The notes beneath the pieces are model-generated. The model saw only the letters and a program-made list of their open reading frames with translations, had not been told where the DNA came from and made no database searches. DNA of 64,000 nucleotides, taken from contig MNWT01000022.1 in the NCBI GenBank assembly GCA_001872735.1, positions 1-64,000 on the forward strand. The letters are read 5' to 3'. The position numbers and the translations under genes were made by a program. Positions 52,887 through 60,298 of this stretch are shown in pieces. Position 1 is the stretch's first letter, and each line of letters starts with the position of its first letter. This DNA is from Verrucomicrobia bacterium CG1_02_43_26 (GTDB taxonomy: Bacteria > Verrucomicrobiota > Verrucomicrobiia > Opitutales > CG1-02-43-26).

Positions 52887-54296
52887 ATGCCTGAAGAAAA
52901 AAAATATTTATTAAAAATTTTATCCGGACCCCATCAAGGCGCTGAAGTCGTCTTAGATAAGGGGGATTTAGTTATCGGAAGCGATTCTGAATGTGATTTA
53001 ATTTTGTCGGATGTATTAATACACCCACAGCATATTAAAGTAACCATCTCAGATGAAGGCAGTATTCTGATTGCACCTTTAGACTTACCCGTCTATCTGG
53101 ACGGCAATGAAATCAAAAAGCAGTCCTACGAGATAAACCCCTTTCAATTTATATCCCTGGGCACGACTCATATTGTCATCGGCCCAGCCACAGAAGATTG
53201 GCCCTCTATTTCCGCAGCAGATGCCCCTTCATTAACAAAAGACAAAGAAGAAGCTAAACCTACCGTAGGCGAAGATGTCACAAAAGAACAACTAGGAAAA
53301 GCCGCTTCAGCCGCAAATCTTGAAGCAGAAGGTGAACCCGAAGAGCCTGTTGTTGAAATTGTTCCAGAGCAAAAAATCTTTGGCGTTAGCAATAAGGTGT
53401 TCGGTGCCGCTGTGGGGGGAATACTCCTCATCGCCTTTGCAATGGCCGTCATTTTCTTGATGCCCAGCAACACCAAGAACGATATCCCTCAAGCACAATC
53501 CATTGAAAACCGAACGAATGCGATCAAGGCCATTTTACAAGATTTTGATCATGAGGATGACTTTATTATTAGAACCGATGGCGACACCGGCCGTATCACA
53601 GTCGAGGGTTGGGTAGATGCTAGGGAAGAAAAAAAGGATATAGAGCTTGCTTTAATGCGCCTAGGTGGAGGAATCAGCATCCGTGTCTGGAGCCAGGAAA
53701 AGATCATGGAGGATGCCCAGGAATTGATCAATATGCTCAAAGTAAGCGTCACCATAGAACCCACAGCGGATAAAGGCGTCTATAAGGCCATAGGCTACGT
53801 TGGGGATGATAAAGTTTGGGATAATGTCCGCAAAAACCTTTCTAAAGACGTTGCGGGAATACGTTACTTACAAGACGAAGTTATTACAGGTAAAAAAGCG
53901 CAAGCGATTGCCAATAAAGTACTATCGGAATATGAATTAGATGGAAAAATTGACTTTTTCCCGATGATGGACTACATTAAGGTTGTGGGAACGATATCTG
54001 AATCATCGATAGATGCATGGAAAGCTGCCCGAGTAGCTGTCTGGGAAGAGATGGGTTACCCTGTTCCGATGGAAAACCAAGTGATGATCGCAAGCGCTGG
54101 AAAAGTGTTCTTTAGCACAGAAATAGATAGCGTAAACATCGGTGAAACCGGTTGGATTGTCGTTAAAGGCGGCGAAAAAGTATTTACCGGGGGCACGCTC
54201 CCGGGGGGATTCGTAGTGAAGAGTATTGGTAAGGAAGGAATCGTCCTCAAACGGGGAGATCAACAAATAACCATACAACCCGGAGGTAGTTTATGA
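52887..54296 (+). CDS. sctD: SctD, type III secretion inner-membrane ring protein
   Basis: 469 residues. The N-terminal FHA-like domain (about 8-98; GDLVIGSDSECDLILSDVLIHPQHI) is cytoplasmic and expected to contact the sorting platform. A Glu-rich linker follows, with one transmembrane helix at about 171-192 and a periplasmic part of ring-building (BON-like) domains (IIRTDGDTGRITVEGWVDAREEK onward). With SctJ it makes the inner-membrane double ring. First gene of the sct cluster; its stop overlaps the sctE start by 4 bases (ATGA). Confidence 0.88.
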   Translation: MPEEKKYLLKILSGPHQGAEVVLDKGDLVIGSDSECDLILSDVLIHPQHIKVTISDEGSILIAPLDLPVYLDGNEIKKQSYEINPFQFISLGTTHIVIGPATEDWPSISAADAPSLTKDKEEAKPTVGEDVTKEQLGKAASAANLEAEGEPEEPVVEIVPEQKIFGVSNKVFGAAVGGILLIAFAMAVIFLMPSNTKNDIPQAQSIENRTNAIKAILQDFDHEDDFIIRTDGDTGRITVEGWVDAREEKKDIELALMRLGGGISIRVWSQEKIMEDAQELINMLKVSVTIEPTADKGVYKAIGYVGDDKVWDNVRKNLSKDVAGIRYLQDEVITGKKAQAIANKVLSEYELDGKIDFFPMMDYIKVVGTISESSIDAWKAARVAVWEEMGYPVPMENQVMIASAGKVFFSTEIDSVNIGETGWIVVKGGEKVFTGGTLPGGFVVKSIGKEGIVLKRGDQQITIQPGGSL

Positions 54297-54508
54297 CAAA
54301 AATAAATGAATTATTAAAAAACTTGGAAGATCGCCTAGAAGGTGACGAAAAGGATAAGTTCAAGAAAGAACTCCTGAATTACCTGAAGAGCGAGGAATCT
54401 AAATGGAAGTCGAGGATCAACGCAGGTGTAGACCCTCAAGAATATAAAGTTCTAGAAAAAATTATTCACGGCATCACCGCCGCTGAAGCTATCGTAAACA
54501 AGGTGTAA
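54293..54508 (+). CDS. sctE: SctE-like small needle chaperone
   Basis: 71 residues, all-helical, highly charged (INELLKNLEDRLEGDEKDKF), with a C-terminal HGITAAEAIVNKV. It is coupled to sctD by a 4-base overlap and lies directly before the needle gene, the slot of YscE in Yersinia and CdsE in Chlamydia, which with YscG/CdsG keep the needle subunit monomeric. Sequence alone would not prove this; position and size do most of the work. Confidence 0.7.
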   Translation: MTKINELLKNLEDRLEGDEKDKFKKELLNYLKSEESKWKSRINAGVDPQEYKVLEKIIHGITAAEAIVNKV

Positions 54509-54547
54509 ATTTAAAAAATCATTAAACAATTAAGGAGAAGGTAAAAT

Positions 54548-54805
54548 ATGGCAGTAGTAGGTATAGATTTAACAGGCATCAGTCTCACGCTCAACAAACT
54601 AGCAGACTTGCAAGAAAAAGAGATCGCAAAACATAAAGACGATTTAGACAAAGCAATAGCTTCAGGAAAGGATGCAGCTTTTACATCACGATTGGCACAA
54701 GCACTTCAAACAGCAATGAACCAATACAATATGACGCTTGGCGCGCACAGCTCCATTTATGGTGCTGAAAAAGCTGCTGCAACAGCAATGTACAACAGAT
54801 TCTAA
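54548..54805 (+). CDS. sctF: SctF, type III secretion needle subunit
   Basis: 85 residues, the size of known needle proteins, with a helix-turn-helix layout (SLTLNKLADLQEKEIAKHKDDL, then AFTSRLAQALQTAMNQYNMTL) and a terminal MYNRF. Preceded by a very strong Shine-Dalgarno (GGAGAAGG), suiting a subunit needed in many copies. It is flanked by chaperone genes on both sides. The assignment is based on size, helical pattern and operon position. Confidence 0.82.
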   Translation: MAVVGIDLTGISLTLNKLADLQEKEIAKHKDDLDKAIASGKDAAFTSRLAQALQTAMNQYNMTLGAHSSIYGAEKAAATAMYNRF

Positions 54806-54835
54806 GTATATTATTAAACAACCCCAAATACGATT

Positions 54836-55267
54836 ATGAGCATTTACAAACATAGCTTTGGTGAAGAATTCGACCTCAAATCGATTCCGGTGGAACGTGA
54901 GTTCTTACAACTCTTAGGGCGACTTTGCCATTTAGGGATCATAAAAAGTTGTTTCAAGGAATCTGAAACGATCATAGATGCCTTGAGGACTCTGCGCCCA
55001 GAAAGCGAAATTCCATTGATTCCCTTAGGCATGCTTTATTTCGCGCAACACCGATTCAAGGAATCATGTGACGCGTTTATTCAAGCACTGGAAATCAATC
55101 CCGAGAACGATTTCGCAAAAGCTCATTTAGCCCTTGTCCTTCGTAGGATAGGAGACAAAAAGGATAGCGACGTCTTAATTGAACAAATTCTAAAGGATAA
55201 TCGCGAACCGGAAGTCGTAGCCTTTGCAAAGGAAATTAGGAACAACGAAATTGACGCATTACTATAA
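54836..55267 (+). CDS. sctG: SctG-like TPR needle chaperone
   Basis: 143 residues, helical, with at least one clear TPR (MLYFAQHRFKESCDAFIQALEINPENDFAKAHLALVLRRIG, about 63-105). YscG/CdsG proteins are TPR-like chaperones that wrap the needle C-terminus together with the SctE-type partner. It lies right after sctF, as expected. An alternative is a generic TPR chaperone for another substrate. Confidence 0.75.
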   Translation: MSIYKHSFGEEFDLKSIPVEREFLQLLGRLCHLGIIKSCFKESETIIDALRTLRPESEIPLIPLGMLYFAQHRFKESCDAFIQALEINPENDFAKAHLALVLRRIGDKKDSDVLIEQILKDNREPEVVAFAKEIRNNEIDALL

Positions 55268-55299
55268 ACACAGAACGCTAGAGGAGAATAACAAATAAT

Positions 55300-55857
55300 A
55301 TGGCCATTGATCCATCGATAGGAAAAGCAGCACAAGCTACTGATGCAGCCAAGAAATCACTAGAAGCAAGAGACGTTTCTAAGGATGTTTCCGGGGTTGC
55401 AAAGGAGGATGCTATTTCCAAATTCAATGAGATGATGAAGGCCCAGGACCCTTCCCTGCATAGTAAGGATATTCCCTCTCATACGGTAAACATTCCCGAT
55501 AGCCCGTTACAAAAAGGCGGGCCACAGGGGGCCCATAAGCTGGATTCCAGTTTCGAAATGCGGCAAGACTTTTCCATAGCAGGAAAATCCGCCGCAGAGC
55601 AAACAGGATCAAAGCACAATATGTTGGGCTCTCTTGTGGATGCTACTATGGGCGTTAAGGAACGCTACCATGCAAGTGAGTCAAAGATAATGGACATCAT
55701 CAGCAAACTCGATGCTGACCCTACGTCTCCAATGAACCAACGTATGGTCTTGGAAATACAAAATGAAGTAAATGTAAAATCTACCTTAATGGGGCTGGCT
55801 TCATCTGTTCTAAAAGGGGTAAAGGATGCTGTGCAAGGCCTCTTACGCGCACAGTAA
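55300..55857 (+). CDS. sctI: SctI, type III secretion inner rod protein
   Basis: 185 residues. The N-terminal half is polar and probably disordered; the C-terminal ~60 residues (NQRMVLEIQNEVNVKSTLMG, then LKGVKDAVQGLLRAQ) fit the conserved C-terminal helix of inner rod proteins, which pack like needle subunits at the export gate. It has GGAG ahead of the ATG, and precedes sctJ, the usual YscI-YscJ order. Longer than most SctI proteins (about 80-140). Confidence 0.75.
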   Translation: MAIDPSIGKAAQATDAAKKSLEARDVSKDVSGVAKEDAISKFNEMMKAQDPSLHSKDIPSHTVNIPDSPLQKGGPQGAHKLDSSFEMRQDFSIAGKSAAEQTGSKHNMLGSLVDATMGVKERYHASESKIMDIISKLDADPTSPMNQRMVLEIQNEVNVKSTLMGLASSVLKGVKDAVQGLLRAQ

Positions 55858-55931
55858 GAAGGATCGCTTTGCTGGATTGACAACACGCTTTCCACGCTTT
55901 ATCAATTATATATATAACCGAGTTTTCCCAT

Positions 55932-56702
55932 TTGAAAAAAAGACGTTTTCCATTTATTCAACTTTTCCTGGCCATTATAGTCCTTGCGTTAGCAGGCTGC
56001 GGAAAAGACAACCTTTACACTGACCTTTCTGAAAAAGAGGCGAATGAGATGATCGCCATCTTGAAAAATAGGGGTATTGACACCAGTAAAGCCGCTGGTA
56101 AGGAAAATACGTGGATCGTACAAGTATCATCAGGTGATTTCAGTGATGCCGTAGATATATTGAGCGCCTTGGGCTACCCTAAAGACAATTTCGCAAGCTT
56201 AGGCACCGTGTTTGAAAAATCAGGGCTCGTATCCTCCCCTACCGAAGAGCGTATTCGGTTCATGTACGCGCTTTCCCAACAGCTTGCCGAAACGCTTACG
56301 CATATCGATGGCGTTTTAACCGCTCGCGTAAATATTGTTTTACAGGAAAATAATCCGCTCAATGAAGTGATTAGCCCTTCTTCAGCAGCTGTATTTATAA
56401 AGTATCGTAGAGGTTCAGGTGTCGAAGACGCGGCAGCTATGATTAAAAACATGGTCACCAATAGTATCGAGGGGCTTTCTTACGATAAAGTAACCGTGGC
56501 TTTCTTTCCTTCAGATCTTTCTGATTACGATGTTGAAGCGTATAATGCGAGTCATGCCGCTCGCTCTTCAAACGCCACTTTTTGGGTTGTTGTCGGCAGC
56601 ATCCTCTTTTTACTCGTAGTCGCTATCTTAGCAACAGGCTACTGGTATTGGGAAAACCAAAAGAAACCAGTTTCTATCCCTCCGAAGACGGAAGAAGAAT
56701 AA
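55932..56702 (+). CDS. sctJ: SctJ, type III secretion ring lipoprotein
   Basis: 256 residues from TTG 55932. The signal peptide ends with lipobox LAGC (Cys 23). Two ring-building domains follow: about 28-90 (LYTDLSEKEANEMIAILKNRGI) and about 110-195 (RIRFMYALSQQLAETLTHIDGVLTARVNIVLQ and SAAVFIKYRRGSGVED). A C-terminal membrane helix is at about 216-238. Strongly similar in plan to YscJ/PrgK and to flagellar FliF. It forms the inner ring with SctD. Confidence 0.94.
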   Translation: MKKRRFPFIQLFLAIIVLALAGCGKDNLYTDLSEKEANEMIAILKNRGIDTSKAAGKENTWIVQVSSGDFSDAVDILSALGYPKDNFASLGTVFEKSGLVSSPTEERIRFMYALSQQLAETLTHIDGVLTARVNIVLQENNPLNEVISPSSAAVFIKYRRGSGVEDAAAMIKNMVTNSIEGLSYDKVTVAFFPSDLSDYDVEAYNASHAARSSNATFWVVVGSILFLLVVAILATGYWYWENQKKPVSIPPKTEEE

Positions 56703-56733
56703 ATTTACAAATCTAACACACCTTTTTGCTTTT

Positions 56734-57417
56734 ATGAACCAGCAGGACTTCATACGGAATGTTCTCAGTCATAACAATGAACTGTTTCGGCTGATTTACC
56801 AATTCGACACGGGCTTGGCTGACTACATCAACAAAGAGCAATTAAAAGGCGCCATAAAAGATTCACTACCCGGTGATTTATTCAGTACGCCGCGTCTACA
56901 AAAGAAAATCTCGGCTTATTTAATCAACCAGCTGAAATTAAAATCCTGTTTTTACTCATTTAAAGAACCTCGTCTGCGTATAGCGCTTCTGCCTGAAGCT
57001 ATCTTGGAACAGGTTCTCCTCTATGCGGGTGCCGCGTTTTATAGCGACACGATCAAACATATCGTCCTGAAAAAGAAGTTAACAGAGCTTCAAGCCTCTA
57101 TTGGCGAAAAGGTTTACATATTCGCGACCAAAAAGGCTCCTTTATTATCGCAACTGGTTCCTCACATCTCTGTCGATAAATCGCCCGCTCATTTAGATAA
57201 AGATCAGCTCATCAATGCGGGTAAAGCTTGTATCGAAGCTTGTTTTGCCAAAGAACCGGAGGCGTTAACACAGCGTTTTAAACTTAAATTCCCTCCTTCT
57301 GTTCATTTTAATTTTAATCAGGAGATTTCTCCTGAACTAAAAACACAGTGTTGGAACTTTCTCCAACGCCTTATCATCAAAGAATTAGCGCCGGAGTGGA
57401 AATCATGTTTTGCTTAA
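56734..57417 (+). CDS. sctK: SctK-like sorting-platform component
   Basis: 227 residues, soluble and helical. Residues about 85-110 (IALLPEAILEQVLLYAGAAFYSDTIKHIVLKKK) are of the type seen in SctK proteins (YscK, PscK), which link the SctQ pods to the cytoplasmic face of the SctD/J ring. It lies between sctJ and sctL, the standard position. The sequence is divergent, so the call leans on context. Its end overlaps the sctL start by 13 bases. Confidence 0.72.
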   Translation: MNQQDFIRNVLSHNNELFRLIYQFDTGLADYINKEQLKGAIKDSLPGDLFSTPRLQKKISAYLINQLKLKSCFYSFKEPRLRIALLPEAILEQVLLYAGAAFYSDTIKHIVLKKKLTELQASIGEKVYIFATKKAPLLSQLVPHISVDKSPAHLDKDQLINAGKACIEACFAKEPEALTQRFKLKFPPSVHFNFNQEISPELKTQCWNFLQRLIIKELAPEWKSCFA

Positions 57418-58010
57418 AAGAAGACCAGTTTTATCCTGAACCAGGAAAGAAGATTATCAAAAAAGAGGAATATGCCATTTTCCTCAATGCGAATCAAATT
57501 GTCGAAGAAGCTCAAAAAAAGGCCGCTAGAATCGTGGAAGAGGCTAAACAAGCCTATGCGGATGAGAAGAAGCGTGGCTTCAATGAGGGTATGGCTGAGG
57601 GTAACAAAAAGATCTCCGAGTTGATGATCGAATCAGTTTCCAAAAGTCTTAAGAATTTTGAAAATTTTGAAAACGATATCATTCAAGTCGTCATGCAGGC
57701 TTTGAAGAAAATCGTGGGCGAGCTAAACGCGGATGAGCTCATTATCGGTATTGTTAAAAACGCCTTAGCCATGGTAAGAGATCAGAAGAAAGTAACGCTC
57801 ATTGTCTCGCCTTCACAAGAAAAAGTCGTTCGTGAAAAGCTGGATGAGATCATGAAGGGCTACCCTACCATCAGCTTTATTCAGTTAGACAGAGACCCTC
57901 GGCTTAAAGAGGGAGGCTGCCTATTAGTCACCGAAATGGGCATGGTGGATGCCACATTAGAGATACAACTGGAAGCTATCCAAAAGTCTCTCAAGCGCGT
58001 TATCAAGTAA
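57405..58010 (+). CDS. sctL: SctL, type III secretion ATPase stator (FliH/YscL family)
   Basis: 201 residues from ATG 57405, which has a GGAG at the right distance inside the end of sctK. An N-terminal IKKEEYAIFLNANQIVEEAQKKAARIVEEAKQAYADEK coiled coil with Ala/Glu repeats leads to a globular C-terminal domain with IVGELNADELIIGIVKNALAMVRDQKKVTLIVSP and DPRLKEGGCLLVTEMGMVDATLEIQLEAI, diagnostic for FliH/YscL. It regulates the SctN ATPase and anchors it to SctQ; sctN is not present next to it. Confidence 0.92.
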   Translation: MFCLKEDQFYPEPGKKIIKKEEYAIFLNANQIVEEAQKKAARIVEEAKQAYADEKKRGFNEGMAEGNKKISELMIESVSKSLKNFENFENDIIQVVMQALKKIVGELNADELIIGIVKNALAMVRDQKKVTLIVSPSQEKVVREKLDEIMKGYPTISFIQLDRDPRLKEGGCLLVTEMGMVDATLEIQLEAIQKSLKRVIK

Positions 58011-58028
58011 GGGTTAAGTCAGGCCAAT

Positions 58029-58253
58029 CTATCCTCCAGCAACGATTCGCAATAGCTCGAGTTTATCCCCATCGGCAAGCGTTACCCGTTTAGCTTCTTC
58101 GCGTGTTAAAGCTGTTTCATTATGTTCGACGACGACTCGCTCGATATCCATTTGTATCGATTGCAAAAAGGCTACCAGTTGCGCGTCACAAGCACAGCTA
58201 TATTGCTTGCCATTAGCAAATACGGTAATCGAATTATCTTTATTGTCTGTCAT
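58029..58253 (-). CDS. thiS: ThiS, sulfur-carrier protein for thiazole synthesis
   Basis: 74 residues with the ubiquitin-like fold and C-terminal GG (RIVAGG) used for adenylation and thiocarboxylation. It includes the typical LTREEAKRVTLADGDKLELL segment. Last gene of a thiG-thiH-thiS operon; overlaps the thiH stop by 1 base. ThiF and cysteine desulfurase partners must be elsewhere. Confidence 0.93.
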   Translation of the reverse strand: MTDNKDNSITVFANGKQYSCACDAQLVAFLQSIQMDIERVVVEHNETALTREEAKRVTLADGDKLELLRIVAGG

Positions 58254-59422
58254 TATTTTTTGGATACGGATTCTTCTGTTGCGAGGGATTGATCAAAATC
58301 TTTCCAAACAGGCTCATAGCCTAGACTACGAATCATGTTCGCAACTTCTATCGGCGGGCGTTCATCCGCGATATGGAATTGCTCTCCCGGCTGGTTTTTC
58401 GTCTGCTTCCAGGTCTCTGTATTATAAGAACTATAACCCCCGGGCTCCGTACTTGCCCCGGCACTCATGTGCGTAATCCCAAGCGGCACAAGCGCGTTTC
58501 TTAATTCAGGCGCTTCCCGTGTGGATAGCACAACGGATATATGAGGTAAGAACATTCTCAGCGCACAGATTAGTTGAACAAATGCTCGGTCGCTGACGCC
58601 GTATTGCTGCTCGGGTTGAAAGGCGCCTGCCGCAGGTCTTAATCGTGGCAAACTGATCGAAATTTGAGATCTCCAGCAGTGTTTTAACAAATATTGCGCA
58701 TGTGCCGCGAGTGAAATAGCCTCGTAACGCCAATCATACAACCCCAATAATACACCGATCCCTAATCTACGAAAATCTGCTTTATAACCTCTTTCCATAG
58801 TATCCATGCGCCACTTGTAATTTTTTTTAGGGCCCGCAATGTGCATCTTTTGGTAAGTAGGCTGATGGTAGGTTTCCTGGTAGACTACTAGCATCTCGCT
58901 CCCCGCTTTCACGAGGGGAATGTAGGGCTCGGTTTCCATCGGCGCTAGTTCCAAATTAATACTGGGCATAACTTTCAAGCACTCGCGCACGCATTCTTCC
59001 ACGTAACCGTTTGCGACATACTTAGGGTGCTCCCCTGAGACGAGTAATAGGGATCGAAAACCTTGTTGCGCCAGTAGCTGCGTTTCCTGAAAAACTGTCT
59101 CAACCGGCAGGGTTACCCGCGGTATAGGGTTGTTTCTTGAAAAACCACAATACTGGCATGTATTAATACACTCATTTGATAAATACAGAGGCGCAAATAA
59201 GCGTATCGTCTTCCCGTAATGTTTCTGGGCAATGTACTGTGAGCACTGCGCAAGCCCTTCAATCTGAATACCTGCCCGAGGAGATAATAATGCGGCAAAC
59301 TCCCCCAGTGTTTCCGCTCTTCCTTTTTGTAAAATCGCAGCTAAGGTACGCTCAGACGTATCCAATGATTGCCTCACGAGCGCTTCAACGGGAATATTTG
59401 CATAATAATCAGAAAAGGCCAT
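58253..59422 (-). CDS. thiH: ThiH, 2-iminoacetate (dehydroglycine) synthase
   Basis: 389 residues, radical SAM. The [4Fe-4S] motif CxxxCxxC is at C85, C89 and C92 (CINTCQYCGF), with SGEHPKY, ELAPMETEPY and YQETYH blocks further on. It splits tyrosine to give dehydroglycine and p-cresol for thiazole formation. Presence of ThiH rather than the oxygen-using ThiO implies thiazole synthesis by the oxygen-independent route. Immediately followed by thiS. Confidence 0.95.
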   Translation of the reverse strand: MAFSDYYANIPVEALVRQSLDTSERTLAAILQKGRAETLGEFAALLSPRAGIQIEGLAQCSQYIAQKHYGKTIRLFAPLYLSNECINTCQYCGFSRNNPIPRVTLPVETVFQETQLLAQQGFRSLLLVSGEHPKYVANGYVEECVRECLKVMPSINLELAPMETEPYIPLVKAGSEMLVVYQETYHQPTYQKMHIAGPKKNYKWRMDTMERGYKADFRRLGIGVLLGLYDWRYEAISLAAHAQYLLKHCWRSQISISLPRLRPAAGAFQPEQQYGVSDRAFVQLICALRMFLPHISVVLSTREAPELRNALVPLGITHMSAGASTEPGGYSSYNTETWKQTKNQPGEQFHIADERPPIEVANMIRSLGYEPVWKDFDQSLATEESVSKK

Positions 59423-59436
59423 GGTGCTTTTTTCCT

Positions 59437-60228
59437 TTAATCTAAAAAGGTTGTTAACGGGCTCGTTGCCTTAGCCGCAAAGCCTGTATTCATATTGTTC
59501 TTACGACAAACATGCCCTGCTTGAACGGCTAACGCAAAGGCTTGGGCTGTTTGAATAGGATCCCCCGCGATCGCAATCGCCGTATTTACTAAAACTGCGT
59601 CTGCCCCCATTTCCATTGCCTCAGCGGCATGGGAAGGCATCCCAATACCCGCGTCTACAACAACAGGCACACGTGCTTGTTCTATAATAATCTCAATTTG
59701 CCTCCTTGTCTCAATCCCTCTATTCGTCCCAATAGGAGATCCAAGAGGCATAACCACCGCGCAACCCACGTCTTGTAAACGCAGGGCCAGCACAGGATCT
59801 GCATTAATATACGGCATCACAACAAATCCTTCTTTCACTAAAATTTCAGCCGCTTTTAGGGTCTCAATCGGATCCGGCAATAAGTAATTAGGATCTGGGT
59901 GTATCTCTAGTTTCACCCAATTTGGTAACCCGGCCGCTCTTGCCAAACGGGCTATTCGCACCGCTTCTTCCGCGTTCATGGCACCGGCGGTATTGGGCAA
60001 TACAAGATATTTCTCGGGCTCCAGATAATCTAGGATATCCGCAAAGGGGTCTTTTGTACCATCAATGCTGGCACGTTTTAAGGCAACGGTTACGAGTTCC
60101 GTGCCGCATGCGGATAGGGTGTCTCGCATCTTTTCCTGAGAGGGGAACTTACCCGTCCCTACAAACAAGCGTGAATGAAAGGTACGGTCTGCGATAACCA
60201 GCGGTTCTGTAGCTAATGGACTTATCAT
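59437..60228 (-). CDS. thiG: ThiG, thiazole synthase
   Basis: 263 residues, TIM barrel. The conserved [18 protein letters not shown] start, the Schiff-base Lys in [18 protein letters not shown], and the C-terminal phosphate-binding [33 protein letters not shown] segment are all present. It condenses DXP, dehydroglycine and ThiS thiocarboxylate. First gene of the operon; no TPP riboswitch in the short leader (60229-60298). Confidence 0.96.
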   Translation of the reverse strand: MISPLATEPLVIADRTFHSRLFVGTGKFPSQEKMRDTLSACGTELVTVALKRASIDGTKDPFADILDYLEPEKYLVLPNTAGAMNAEEAVRIARLARAAGLPNWVKLEIHPDPNYLLPDPIETLKAAEILVKEGFVVMPYINADPVLALRLQDVGCAVVMPLGSPIGTNRGIETRRQIEIIIEQARVPVVVDAGIGMPSHAAEAMEMGADAVLVNTAIAIAGDPIQTAQAFALAVQAGHVCRKNNMNTGFAAKATSPLTTFLD

Positions 60229-60298
60229 TTATAAAATATTATCAACTAATATGGTAACTAATTAGGTATATTTGTAAAATATAATCCTCTAATCTCTT

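Noticed and set aside
60229..60298. TPP riboswitch in front of thiG
   Set aside because: The leader is about 70 bases of AT-rich sequence lacking the conserved CUGAGA element and has no room for the aptamer.
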